Positions 22,868-34,206 of a stretch of DNA of 64,000 nucleotides are shown piece by piece. A program made the position numbers and the translations under genes. Under the pieces are notes generated by a model that saw only the letters and a list, made by a program, of their open reading frames with translations, searched no databases and was not told the DNA's origin. Within the stretch, counting starts at the first letter, position 1. The number at the start of each line of letters is the position of its first letter. The DNA lies in contig JARFIW010001365.1 of the NCBI GenBank assembly GCA_036346225.1, positions 244,001-308,000 on the forward strand. The letters are read 5' to 3'. This DNA comes from Platerodrilus igneus. Lineage: Eukaryota; Arthropoda; Insecta; Coleoptera; Lycidae.

Positions 22868-23052
22868 TCACCATGACATAACCCACAATTAGTTAGCGGT
22901 CCGGCATGTTGGTAGCGATTCGCTGCTTAAGCCTTACCATAACATATAATTGAATAAACGTTACCATGACATAACTCACAATTAGGTAGCGGTCTGGCAT
23001 GTTGGCAGCGATTCGTTGCTTAAGTCTTACCATAACATATAATTTAACACTT
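22868..23052 (+). repeat. Two-copy tandem repeat of about 95 bp after RTE copy A
   Basis: A unit with CCATGACATAACYCACAATT, GCGGTCYGGCATGTTGG and CTTACCATAACATATAATT occurs at 22868-22963 and again at 22964-23052, about 90% alike. It separates two RTE 3' ends. Confidence 0.85.
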
Positions 23053-23189
23053 TTCCTTTTTGAAGCAGATAACCAGGTTATATTTCATTTCCTTATAAAT
23101 GGTAACCATGTAAACATGTTAGAGTTCTTTAACAACCACCAGGTTGCTAATATCTATGTAGTGCCAGGTGGATAGGAAAAAGATAGAAG

Positions 23190-23348
23190 GATATAGGAAG
23201 ACCTAGACCAAGCTATATTAGTCAAATTATTAGAAATTTAGGTTGTGCAGGGCATGTAGAGCTTTTTAGATTAGCACAGAATAGAAAAGAAGTTAGAGCT
23301 GCGTCAAACTGACCTTTTATAAGGTCGAAAACAAAATGATGATGATGG
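23190..23348 (+). mobile_element. Second RTE 3' end, duplicated tail
   Basis: The last 150 bp of RTE copy A (from AGGAAGACCTAGACCAAGCT to the AAGGTCGAAAACAAAA end) recurs here with small differences. It finishes in ATGATGATGATGG, the trinucleotide tail expected of RTE LINEs. It is a truncated second insertion or a tail duplication. Confidence 0.85.
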
Positions 23349-25815
23349 TATTATCTATTATATTACTTAGGTGGATTTGAATTCTATTGATTCTTTTATT
23401 ATTCAAGTCTTCATATCAGTTGATCGTATTATTTTAGGATTGATTGGTTTTTGAACGAATGGTTAATTTCGTCCATTTCCTTCTCTGATTTAGAGTAATC
23501 CGGTAAAATCTTATCTTGTATCTCATTTCTGAAACATGAGGCAGTTTGAGATAGATGTATTTTGTTGGTGCGTTATAAAAATAATTGTTTAGGATTTCTC
23601 TTTGGATATATGAGTTAGCTGAGCTGCCATAAACTAATTTTCAGGAAAAAAACGGTCAGCTAAAATTGAACTTTGATTTCTATTTTTCGTTGAGATGCGC
23701 TGTCATCTTAGATATTGTTATATATCCGAGTTTTAAGGAGGAACTTTATGATAAAATTTTATGGTAAAGTCTTATGGCGAAATTTTATGGTAAAGTTAAG
23801 CACATCTTAATAAGTTTGGTTCTTCTTTTTCAATTTGGTTTGTTGTTAAAATCCCAAATCAAATACTATTTATGACTGGTGATTAAGGGAAATTTAGTTT
23901 TAATTTTTAATTCGTATTTATACTCCTTGCAACACAAAAACCTGAAGAAAACAAAAATTTTTGTTTTGGAATGCATCCTGGATATGTTTATTTCATTACT
24001 TTCAACTACACACAGAAATTAACTCCTGACGGACCAGCGAATTCTACCAGTTGATATTTGTTTGGTATGAAGATTTCGCAATTATTTTCGAATTTCCATA
24101 ACTAAAGTTCTTATAAACAGAAATTAAAATAAGGTAATATCTATTATTATGCATTGCCCTGAACTCAGGTATGTGCAACATCTATTTTATCTAATATCAT
24201 CTGTCGTGATTTGTATCAATAATTTGTTAGAATGTAATGTATTAAATTATTCAGTTACATCAAGAAATTTGTAATTTAGTGCAGCTATCAGAGCTACGCT
24301 TGAATAACCAGACTGATCTTTGTTAAGTTTAATCGATGAAAGATAAAAGTTTTATGGAATTTTTCGTCAAATACTACCTGTTCCGTCCTTGTAAATAGTT
24401 TATAGTTTAGGATTTTATTATTTACTTGGGCTTGCTTGCTGTTCTCAATTCGACGCGATAGATTTAAATTTTGTTAGTCAAATTTCCCCAATGCGTTTAT
24501 TTGATGTATATTAACCTTGTGAATGGTAAACGTCTGTAGCGCGCGGACGCACCAGATTATCGATTTGGAATATCCAAGGAACTTGTTCAACGAATTCGCT
24601 CAACGAGATTGGCAGTGCCCGCATTAGCTTGTTCAAGTATCGTAGAACCCGCAGATAGTAAGAGTATCGTAGAGACCGCATTATTAAAAGAATGTTGTAG
24701 AACAGCCGTAGCAACAAGTTGCTCTAATATGTGAAACAGCTCAACAAATATCCTTGAAGAAACCGCATATCCTCGCTTATTAAAAGCCGCTGAAAATGTT
24801 ATCGTAAAAACCGCAATCGTACTTTATAGTGCCGTCTTGTTTGTGAATTGTTACACACCGCGTTGGTGTTTGCTTCGTTATGTTCATGTGCCGCGTCCCG
24901 TGTGCACGTGTTACATACCGTTAATTGGATATTATACACTTTGATGAACCGCCCTAGTTCGTGTGCTGCAAGCTTTTAATTGGTTACAACTTTTTCATCG
25001 TTGCCGTTGCAGGTGAGTACTAAAAATAAACGCTACTTTGCTGGTTTGTCATGTGCATGAACACTAATTAATTGTGTTGCTTGTTGAAACACGCTATAGA
25101 AAAAATACAGTCCACACATCTCGCTTTTTGAGTTATTCGAAAGTCAACGCCGTACACTACCTATAAACCGGTTACTTTGTTTCAGTAGTATTAAATCATA
25201 CTCACATTTAATTAATTGGGATTAGAGTACTTTTACATATTCTTTGTGTATGTAAGTATATTGCTTCTCAATGCGACCTCTAACGGTTTACGTTAACTGT
25301 GATAATCTTTTTATACCAGCTAAAAAGAAATAGAGTGCAGCTGCGCGGACCCATTTTACTCACTGAGAAGTGTTTGAAACATTCCAAGATAAAGTGCCTG
25401 TAAATGTATGAAAATCTAAATCCTAAACATTTCTTTACCTCTCTATTATAGCATTACTGTAAAAACTGTATACATATTGAAAATACATATACTACATACA
25501 TTTATTTTCAAAAAATACCGAATAATTTTTTGGATTAAGTACATAAAAAAAGTTAAAGCTCGGACGAGAATTTTCAAAGTGAGACGAATTTATAGGAAAT
25601 ATTTTGAAAAACAGTAGACATATTTCAATCCCAATTCTTTTTGACTTCTATCGTGAAATTGTGATAAACTTAACAATATGCCTTAATTTATAAAAGAGTA
25701 GTTTTCCAGCTATCGAAAATCTATATACGAGTGCTATTTTCCTCTTCAAGTTCCGTTTGTTTCTCTAAATATACGGCGTAGTCACAGGAAGCAGGACTGC
25801 GCGTTTTACGGTTAC
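23349..25815. other. Intronic, nothing recognised
   Basis: About 2.5 kb of AT-rich sequence. A slightly GC-richer patch at 24530-24990 with recurring short phrases (GTAGAACCCGC, GTAGAGACCGC, GTAGAACAGCC) may be the remnant of an unrecognised repeat. No ORF supported. Confidence 0.35.
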
Positions 25816-25819
25816 ATAG

Positions 25820-26551
25820 TCTTACGTTTTAAAACGAATTCTTACATTTAAAAATGAATTCTTACTGTTAAAATGTTCATAAATACATCGCGCAAGCGCG
25901 ATGAAAAAGCGACGCCACGGCGTTTGGTAACGCTAACCTTTATACAGATTTTGCGCGTCCATCTGCCAATGACGTCACCAATAACCAATTAAATACGCAA
26001 TTATCGGAAAAATATATAAATTTAAGACTATAGATTATACAGCAATTACTCACATGAATATGTCCCTGGGTTAAAGTTGGCTTCTGTTCAAGTTTATCAG
26101 GATTACTAATGGCCCTTTTAAGGCAGTTAAAGATAGTGACTGCTCCGGTGCTGTTGGTGGAGCATGGACATCCGGCTCGTTCTAGGGTCGTGAACTCGGT
26201 TCGGCCACGGCTACATATTACCTACCTATGTAGGGAATGGACAGGAAACCAGGTAAAGGGCGACAAACAGATAAACAAGCAAGGAAATCTACATAGATAA
26301 AGATGAGGCACGATACGATACCTAAAACGTCCACTCCACTCGAAGGTTCTGGCAAAAGCCACGTTAAAGCGTCTAACGGAAACACTTCTCCACTTTTGTC
26401 TTTCACGCGTCGGCGCGAAGTTATTCGTCCAACCCACTTTTGATGTAACGAAAATACGCGCACCAAGTCTTTTAAATTTATGGCACGAAACTTCCGCACA
26501 TCAAAATTAACCTAAAACAATGTTTAAGTGCCAATTGATTGGCACGTAACA
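25820..26551 (-). repeat. Solo LTR, family X (copy 1)
   Basis: 732 bp flanked by a perfect 4-bp duplication ATAG (25816-25819 and 26552-26555). Read on the minus strand it begins TGTTACGTGCCAA and ends in GTAAGA. It is the reverse complement of 44886-45662 along its whole length. Length, 4-bp duplication and absence of internal genes suggest a solo LTR of a Ty3/Gypsy-like element. The GA end instead of CA is unusual and is shared by both copies. Confidence 0.8.
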
Positions 26552-26555
26552 ATAG

Positions 26556-27860
26556 CTCCCCCACAACAAGCGATTACATTGCTGATTCCTATCCATCAGT
26601 CGTTGCCAAACTACGGGCGAGTAAGGATGGCCGTTACGCTCAATTTTCCCACCAATTGTTAGTTGCGCAGTGTGATTTTATTTCTTCAAGCTGTAGAAAG
26701 TACTGCGCTGAAGTCCATCGAAGAATGAGTGTAGTGTTTGGTGAACACCGTATGAGTGATAGTGCTGTCAGAAAAGCTGTCACAAATTTGGATGGTGGAA
26801 CAGTCATCCATGACAAACGTGGTCAAGGACGCAAACCGGTCGCTACAATAAATTTGGTAGACGTGGTTGACGAAGCGATCCAGGAGAAATGGAGGTATAC
26901 GATTAGTATTCCGATACGACCGACTGCTTGAAAAGTGGCAGGTGAGCATTTTTCACAAAAATTACGCCCTCGTTCGGATGAGAGGTTAAATGGAGGTCCC
27001 GTGTGTGAGCGTTGTCACGCATTTTAAAGATCCCTAGCTTGCCTGGAACGGCAAGGGTTCGCCAAAATTCTAAATTTCCACGCAACAAAAACTCACCTCC
27101 TGGCCAATGCAGTACCTTCGGGTGGAGCATTGGAAATGTAAAATGCACGGTGTGCGATTGATTAGTGAACTGTCTATAGGATTTCCAGACATTTCAAGGT
27201 CTTTCTTGTACAATATTGTCACCACCAAGCTAGGATATCAAAAAAGTGTGCCCGTTGGGTTCGAAAAATATTTAGTGAGAACGATAAAATGAAACGAACG
27301 GCTTCGACCTTAACTTCCATCACGCATCATGACAACGAAAAGAAACAGTTTCTTAAAGTCTATTATTACTAGGGATGAGACTTGGGTCCTGTACGACAAT
27401 CCAGACACTAAAGAACAGTCAAAGCAATGGATGCACACGCACTCTCCCAGCAAGCCCAAGAAATTCCAACAAAGTTTGACCAAGTGGAAAACAATGGCTA
27501 CAATTTTTGGGAACACAAAGGTGTGCTTCTTGTTGATTTCATGGAACAGGGAACAACAATAACAAAGTAAGTTTACTGTGTGACTCTACGTCGTTTCCGG
27601 AGAGCGATACAAAACAAACGAAGAGATATGCTCTCATTTGGCGCGGTCTTGCTCCACGATAACGCACAACCGTATAGTGCGAATGTGACTAAAGAATTTC
27701 TCCAACATTTCAAGTGGGAAGTTTTCAACCACCCCCCTTATACCCCTGCTTTAACATCACCTCTTTCGAGAAATGAAGGCATGATTAGGTGGGTAACGCT
27801 TCGCTGACAACCAAGAGCTTCAAGATGCTGTAGAGACCTAACTGAGTTCACCTTTCTTCT
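26556..27860 (+). pseudogene. mariner-type (SETMAR-like) transposase, SINE-interrupted
   Basis: The coding part begins about 26640 and reads EVHRRMSVVFGEHRMSDSAV with VDVVDEAIQEKWRYTI, the paired helix-turn-helix region. It is cut by a SINE (about 26916-27165) and resumes with SELSIGFPDISRSFLYNIVT. The catalytic region has D1 in ITRDETWVLYDNPDTKEQS and D2 in LLHDNAQPYSANVTKEF. The third Asp region (expected YSPDLAPSD) reads YTPALTSPL and is lost. Frameshifts occur near 27245, 27500 and 27560. A solo LTR lies directly upstream, so the 5' terminal repeat was not found. Confidence 0.85.
26916..27165 (+). mobile_element. tRNA-derived SINE (copy 1, head truncated) inside mariner
   Basis: It matches the body of the SINE at 29729-30033 from CGACTGCTTGAAAARTGGCA to CCTTCGGGTGGAGCATT, but begins at the very end of the tRNA-like head. 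The flanks CGATTAG and CGATTGATTAG look like a partly altered target duplication. Confidence 0.85.
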
Positions 27861-27861
27861 T

Positions 27862-28470
27862 TAATTCTCTTGCTAGTTCAAGACTAGTAAAAAAATTATT
27901 AGTACATTCCTCCCATATTTTCGTCAACCCTATATCATATCTAATACCAGGCGTTTTCTGTGATTGTTTTGCCGCTTCTCATTTATATACTTTATCACTG
28001 TGTATCTGACAGTTGTAAACATACGATGTGTGACTATCACAGGCCGTCCAGATTTTTATGCCATATATGTCAGATTTTGATGGCATATATTGCTTGAAAA
28101 GATATCTCCCTCTAAAGAGCATCACTTGTTCGTAAACTGATATATTTTTGTAAGGAATGTATGCATCTTTGGAGCTCGGCCGCCATAATTCAAAAAGCGT
28201 TCGAATTGGCGCTAATTTATTCAAATCTTTATTCTTTTTTCTGGTTGTAGCATTATCAAAACCAAGGTATTGTGAAATTGTGGTAAACCTGTTCCTACGC
28301 ATATAGTTTTGTTGAATATTGCGTGCCCGTCTTCAACGTTCGACAAATTTGGTATCTCCGTTATAAAATTTATAAACGCATGTCTATACCAACAGACCAA
28401 TAAAACGCTGAAATTTTTTGAAATCTATATATTTCCATAACTTGCCATACTATAGGCGACCATCCACATT
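27862..28470 (-). pseudogene. piggyBac-like transposase fragment
   Basis: On the minus strand, 27979-28302 reads MRRNRFTTISQYLGFDNAT, LNKLAPIRTLFELW, VYEQVMLFRGRYLFKQYMPS and YGIKIWTACDSHTSYVYNCQ, the central piggyBac domain. A preceding piece (RARNIQQNY, about 28310) and a following piece in another frame (RYDIGLTKIWEECTNNFFTS, about 27870-27925) extend it. The catalytic Asp region around YEQVMLFRGR carries Y-E-Q where active members have I-D-E, so it is inactive. No TTAA-flanked termini were found. Confidence 0.8.
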
Positions 28471-29039
28471 TGTTCATTAAATGATTCAGTTTATAATATT
28501 ATCTCTAAAATACAGATGAAATCAATTGGAAGTTGTATCTACATTTCGATATGCGTATCTGGTGGGACGTCCCTGTTGAATCATAACATTCCGTGGTGGT
28601 CTTTGTCCTGTTTTGCGTTTTTGTGGCTTTAAGTACCACTTTTCAAATTTATCTTTTGATCTACAATATAACAGTCTGTCAAGGTAGTATTTTGATATTT
28701 AATGATATAATGCGTTCCTTAAAGTTACAGTGACAATTAGTGCTCTGGTGTACTTTAGATGAGAGTCGATAGATAGTAGGTTTGACGATACCTTCAGGGA
28801 ACCCTAAGTAACAATCAGATTTGTCCAGAGAATAAGAATTAAGTACCATACGGGCGCCAGGAATGTACAAGCAACCAGAAACAACGAGAAAAGTTCCACA
28901 GTTCTCGGGCCAACACAAAGTAATTCACTTTAACCAAGAAATAAAAAATTAACTTTTCCAATAACCTAATTATCCAATTTATTTTAACAAAGGTGATTCA
29001 AGTACAAAACTCATAAATCCCTAAAATAGATTATGTTGG
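28471..29039. other. Possible piggyBac remnant, no clear gene
   Basis: Minus-strand ORFs here are short and unmatched. A basic stretch near 28560-28640 (minus) with GQRPPRNVMIQQGRPTR could be a decayed transposase piece. I would not call a gene. Confidence 0.3.
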
Positions 29040-29728
29040 GTTAAAATCAGCCGCGGCTACTCCATGAAGGCTCAAAGGCTGGAGCCCCTCAGGTTATTTT
29101 AAGGAATAGATACCGTAAATAAACTTTTCGGCATAAATTAATTCATCCTAAAATGATTACTCAAAACTAGAGATCGAATGCATAAATGCTTTCAACCCGG
29201 CATTTTTAAGTGGTCTCAGTAAATAAATTGTAAATGCTACCTACATTTACGATGATGAATGATGCCGGAAACAGATATAAATAGTAAACATATCCCGCCG
29301 TCGTCCTTTCGTAAACAATCACATCTAACCGTTTTATTAAAAATTAACACCAAAATGCATATAATTCTTTTAAGATTTATGGTTCAAATGATCAAATGTA
29401 ACACTGATATTAATATTTTAAAATTATTTAAAACGATTACGTTTCTCACTATATTTATTTTACATCCAACATTTAAGCAATAATAAATAAATACCTGTCT
29501 TAGACATTTTGACAGTGCTCTCTTCACATTAACAGAACTCCTTGATTCTCTTTAGTACATCGGTGTAAGGGAGGGCTCCATTCTATTAAGCCGGGCTTTA
29601 ATGTAAATCTTATAGAAAATCGAACGACGACGAATTCTGTTGAACGCAAATAATAATAGCTTCAGATAGCTTTAACAGGGCTCTCATTATTAGAGCTCTT
29701 AGCCGCAGTATCCGTTGGTATTTCAAGG

Positions 29729-30033
29729 TGGGCGTTGCCGTGGATCAATGTAGTAAGCGTAAGACTACGGATCCCAAGGTCCTGGGTTCGAATCCCGACA
29801 CGGCCGACTGCTTGAAAAATGGCAGGTGAGCATTTTTACAAAAATTACGCCCTCGTTCGGATGAGAGGTTAAATGGAGCTCCCGTGTGTGAGTGTTGTCA
29901 CGCACGTTAAAGATGCCTACCTTACCTGGAACGGCAAGAGTTCGGCAAAATTCTAAATTTCCAGGCAACAAAAAAAACTCGCCTCCTGGCCAATGTAGTA
30001 CCTTCGGGTGGAGCATTAGAAAATCACATTTAA
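29729..30033 (+). mobile_element. tRNA-derived SINE (copy 2, full length)
   Basis: The most complete copy. A tRNA-like head (about 29737-29807) has a B box, GGTTCGAATCC, and complementary outer arms (GCCGTG / CACGGC). It is followed by a body of about 225 bp ending CCTTCGGGTGGAGCATTAGAA with a short A-rich end. A target duplication GGTATTTCAAGG is perfect (29717-29728 and 30034-30045). It lies inside the hAT element. Related copies: 26916, 36478, 44604 and 51680. Confidence 0.92.
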
Positions 30034-30182
30034 GGTATTTCAAGGCGTATTTGTTGTTGTCCGGTACTAATTTGCGTGAGCGTAGATATTATTTCACTTG
30101 TTTTCATTGAAAGTAAAGACCCTGTTTTTTTTTTAACGTAGCCGTAGTGTATAATTTTGATTATTATTTTGAATTATTCAAG

Positions 30183-32288
30183 ATGACTGAAAATAATATT
30201 CGTAATATAGTCGAAATTAAATTTAAAACTCTTCCATTAGCAGAAAAGGTGAAAATTAAGAACCTAGGCCGTCCGACACCGGATTTAAATCTGAAACAGG
30301 TAGATATGGTTGGAAATCGTAGTTTCACAAGGCAGTTTTTAAAAGAATTTTATAAAAAATGTCAGTGGATCTCCGGATGCTCACAATCGAATGCTCTATT
30401 TTGTTTTTCTTGCCATTTATTTTATTGTGACGGAATGGACAAAACATGGTCGGAAAAAGGCTTTAAAGATCTGAATCATATAAACGATCAAATAAAAAAG
30501 CATGAAATTAGCAAGTACCATATAAAGTCTTACACGGATTTGGCTATGCTAGGTTCCGTGAACATTGCGGTTTAGTTAGATTCCGCATATAGGCTGAACA
30601 TTATGAAGCATAATAAGCAGGTGACTAAAAATAGATACATGTTTTAAAAAATTGTCAATTATATTAAATTTTGTAGAAAGTTGAAATTGGCATTGAGAGG
30701 ACACAATGAAAAAGAAGATTCCGAAAATCGTGAAATTTTGTTAGAATTAATTGATTTTACTTCGGAATTGGATGTAATTTTAAAAGAACATTTACACAAA
30801 GCGAGTGTATTTAAAGGTACATCTAAAACTATGCAAAACGAGATTCTAGAAAGCATTGTATCGTCAAGAAATTCAAGATCAAATTAAAGGTAGTGAATTT
30901 TTGGCAATTCAGTGCGATGAGACGACTGACATTTCAAATCAATTTCAAATGGTAATTATAGTTAGATATTTTTGCAGTGGAAATATTTATGAGAGATTTT
31001 GGACATTTCTACGAGTAATAGATAAAACAGCTCACGGTTTAACGGAGTATATTGAGCAGGAATCAGATTAATTGATATTAAACTAACCATGTAAACTAAT
31101 CGCTCAAACTTATGACGGTACAAATGTTATGAGTGGTTCTGCTAGTGGAGTTCAGTCAAAAATAAAACTTAAATATAAAAATGCCAATTTTGTTCACTGT
31201 TATGCCCATCAATTAAATTTAATTATGCAGAAAGCAACTAGTCAAATTGCTAAAGTTAAAAATTTTTTTTCTAATTTATCCGCAATTCCTGCTTTTTTTC
31301 TCATTCTACTCACAGGTGTGATGTGCTAAAAGAAATAGTGAAGCGAAAATTGCCCACTGTTGCTGCCATACGTTGGAATTATAATATTCGTATTGTGAAC
31401 GTCGTATATGAGAATAGAGAAATACTAATCGAATGCTTTGAGGAATTAGAAGAAAAGTGCAATAAAACTATTACCTGCAGGGAAGCATATGGTTTGGTAG
31501 AATTCTGGAAGATCCTGATTTTGTGTTTTTTCTCATTTTATTTCATAAAATTCTTCCACCTGTTGACATATTATTTAATCAGTTTCAAGCTAGAGATACA
31601 GACAGTGTTGCACTGAAGAGAAAAATGGAAGACTTTGAAAGGATAATAACATCTGCTAGAAATTCAACTGATAAGATAGAAAAAAATATAATCTGTAATG
31701 ATACTAAACGAAGAAAAACTAGTAACGTGGAAAATCGGAATTTGATTGCTAAAGAAGTGTGCGATACAACACTTGTTCAGATGAAGCACAGGCTCTCATA
31801 CCGAACTCATTTAGAAGCCGCATTTTTAGTAGACGTAACTAATTTTGATACTTACTCAACAAAATTTATAACATCGCATTTTCAATCGATTGTTAAGTGT
31901 TATCCGATGTTACAGCCAGACAAATTGAGGACTGAATTGGAAAGTGATGTACTCAAGAACGGATTTTAAAAATATTTTAGGCGGCCTAAACATGCTTTCC
32001 TGGTTGACCCAAAATGGGTTAAACGAAACATTTGACGAAACAATAAAATTATTAAAAATTATAGTCACCACCCCAATGTCCACTGCCGAATCTGAAAGAT
32101 GTTTTTCAACTCTTAATAGGATTAAAACTTAGCTAAAGAACACAATGACCGAAGAACGTCTTAATGCCTTAGCAATGATGTCAGTCAACAAAAACTTAAT
32201 ACATAACATTAACAATTTTGACGAAAAAGTTATAGACCATTTTATTGCTCAGAAAGACAGAAGGCTTGATTTCGTATACAAGCAGTAA
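30183..32288 (+). pseudogene. hAT transposase (ZMYM1-like), degenerate
   Basis: From the ATG at 30183 the first 130 codons give a TTF-type zinc-finger region with ALFCFSCHLFYCDG. Later frames give the DUF4371 domain (LRGHNEKEDSENREILLELI, then FLAIQCDETTDISN with the catalytic Asp) and NANFVHCYAHQLNLIMQKAT. Near the end is the dimerisation domain (TTPMSTAESERCFSTLNRIKT, then MTEERLNALAMMS), stopping at 32286-32288. At least six stops or frameshifts break it. Domain order is that of zinc finger MYM-type protein 1-like hAT transposases. Confidence 0.9.
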
Positions 32289-32608
32289 AATTATTATTAC
32301 GTGACAATTAGAGTACAGTGTGTGACTTTTTGTACATAAACCTATAAACAAGTATATAAAAATTAATGGGTCTGTGTGAGTGACTAGGCTGAATACACCA
32401 AACCACTGAAGGTGAGTGTTGCTTATGTTATCTTGTATTATATTCACGCCATAAGCAGTTAGAGCCCCTCAAATAAAATCACTACGAGCCGCCACTGGTT
32501 AAAGTATAAACCTCTAGTGATTTTCAAATTTATGTGAATATAACACGCAATAAATTAATGAGCTGTAAATACTACCCTACACTAGTAGGTGGTTTTGGCC
32601 GGTTCTGG

Positions 32609-32725
32609 CTCCTCCTCCTCCTCCTCCTCCTCTTCCTCACTCCTCCTCTTCGCTCCTCCTCACTCCCCTCCTCCTCCTCACTCATCCTCCTCCTCACTCC
32701 TCCTCACTCCTCCTCACTCATCCCA
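32609..32725 (-). repeat. CTCCTC minisatellite, left arm of the foldback
   Basis: Imperfect CTCCTCCTC/CTCACTCCT units immediately inside the left terminus. The reverse counterpart is at 34045-34175. The short Ser/Leu-rich ORFs across it are artefacts. Confidence 0.92.
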
Positions 32726-33153
32726 ATTTTAAGATTTTTTTATAGCCAACATTCTGAACCAAATAGTTTTCTTCGACTAGCCATATTCATCTTTCGAGAT
32801 AAACCTATATTGTTCGGTATCAATTAATATTAGATTTTTCTCAGCTATCTGAATTTTTAGGAATTTTTCAGATAGCATCATCCCCCAGAGAGCTACCCTC
32901 ATTTTAAGATTTCTTACCTGTTGCTATTTCTGAGCGTTCTTATAAATTTTTTTAGTCATGCAATACATTAAATTAGTCTACAATTTTACGCAGAATTCGA
33001 ATGTGCAAACAGATTTAAAATAGGACCACGCCCTGCAGAGTTATACCACTTTAAAGCTCTCAAACCTCTAAATTTTGCTCTTTGCGCTATAAGCAAAACT
33101 AACAAATAGTTTTCTTTGTCTAACCAATGCATCTTTTGAGATAAACCTATTTT

Positions 33154-33223
33154 GTTTTTTAGAATATTCAAAACCATAACTGTTTAAAATTAAAATGTTA
33201 TGGTTTTGAATATTCTAAAAAAC
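33154..33223. repeat. Perfect 27-bp hairpin at the foldback centre
   Basis: The arm 33154-33180 (starting GTTTTTTAGAATATTC) and its exact reverse complement at 33197-33223 are separated by 16 bp. It marks the symmetry centre of the left-hand part of the element. Confidence 0.95.
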
Positions 33224-33389
33224 AGTGCATCACCGTTTGAAAAATGGTTTTAAATATTAAATTCTTATGGCTTTATAAAGGACTCATTTCTAAAATCTCC
33301 ACGGTTTTTGATTTTTGGTTTGGTTTAAGCATATGTCATAGACGAGCAAAAATTTTTAATGTGATTTGGGGGCTTTAAAGTGCAACTTT

Positions 33390-34020
33390 ACAGAGCGTGG
33401 TCCTATTTTAAATCTGTTTGCAGATTCGGGTTGTGCGTAAAATTGTAGACTAATTTAATGTATCGCATGTAAAAAAATTTATAAGAACGCTCAGAAATAG
33501 CAACAGGTAAGAAATCTTAAAATGAGGGTAGCTCTCGGGGGATGATGCTATCTGAAAAATCTAAAGAGATTTGGGTAGCAGAGAAAATTCTAATATTGAT
33601 TGATACCAAACAAGATAGGTTCATCTCAAAAGATGCATTAGTTAGACAAAGATAACTATTTGTTAGTTTTGCTTATAGAGCAAAGAGCAAAATTTAGAGG
33701 TTTGAGAGCTTTAAAGGAGTATAACTCTGCAGGGCGTGGTCCTATTTTAAATCTGTTTGCAGATTCGAATTCTGCGTAAAATTGTAGACTAATTTAATGT
33801 ATTGCATGACTAAAAAAATTTATAAGAACGCTCAGAAATAGCAACAGGTAAGAAATCTTAAAATGAAGGTAGCTCTCTGGTGGATGATGCTATCTGAAGA
33901 ATTCCTAAAAATTCAGATAGCTGAGAAAAATCTAATATTAATTGATACCGAACAATATAGGTTTATCTCGAAAGATGAATATGGCTAGTCGAAGAAAACT
34001 ATTTGGTTCAGAATGTTGGC
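33390..34020 (+). repeat. Two tandem subrepeats of about 333 bp in the foldback right half
   Basis: The unit starting near CGTGGTCCTATTTTAAATCT occurs at about 33398 and again at about 33731, then runs through the same GCTCAGAAATAGCAACAGGT block. The left arm has only one copy (inverted). It is the same unit seen at 2860-3130. Confidence 0.88.
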
Positions 34021-34044
34021 TATAAAAAAATCTTAAAATTGGGG

Positions 34045-34175
34045 CGAGTGAGGAGGAGTGAAGAGGAGCGAGCAGGAGTGAGGAGGAGGAGTGAGGAGGA
34101 GGAGTGAGGAGGAGTGAGGAGGAGGAGGAGTGAGGAGGAAAAGTGAGGAGGAGCAGTGAGGAGGAGGAGGAGGTG
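34045..34175 (+). repeat. GAGGAGTGAG minisatellite, right arm of the foldback
   Basis: Runs of GAGGAG and GAGTGAGGAG, the inverted counterpart of 32609-32725. Short ORFs on either strand are low-complexity artefacts. Confidence 0.92.
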
Positions 34176-34206
34176 CCAGAACCGGCCGAAACCACCTACT
34201 TACACT

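Larger units (their letters stand above)
29048..32497 (+). mobile_element. hAT-family transposon (ZMYM1/DUF4371 type) with 8-bp duplication
   Basis: Ends are CAGCCGCGGCTACTCC on the left (29048) and, reversed, CAGTGGCGGCTCGTAG on the right (ending 32497): imperfect short inverted repeats of the CAG-GCGGCT type. They are flanked by GTTAAAAT (29040-29047) and GTTAAAGT (32498-32505), an 8-bp duplication with one change, as hAT elements make. Both ends share a GAGCCCCTCA motif, but in the same orientation rather than inverted. Inside are a SINE (29729-30033) and a degenerate transposase gene. Confidence 0.82.
32584..34200. mobile_element. Foldback element with Polinton-like termini and 6-bp duplication
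   Basis: 1617 bp with near-identical inverted arms of roughly 570-610 bp. The outermost 26 bp start AGTAGGTGGTTT and match on both ends with one difference. The flanks are a perfect TACACT duplication (32578-32583 and 34201-34206). Six-base duplications and AG...CT ends are the rule for Polintons/Mavericks. The arm sequence is shared with 2860-3130, next to the Polinton integrase. There is no coding capacity. A 27-bp perfect hairpin sits at the centre. I infer a non-autonomous Polinton derivative mobilised by the integrase in trans. Confidence 0.85.

Noticed and set aside
29737..29807. A tRNA gene
   Set aside because: It has a B box and outer arms, but it is the head of a repeated SINE with a target duplication around the whole unit.
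32534..32827. Leu/Ser-rich ORFs in the foldback minisatellites (also 33938-34215)
   Set aside because: They translate the CTCCTC/GAGGAG repeats and the inverted arms; no protein family is involved.
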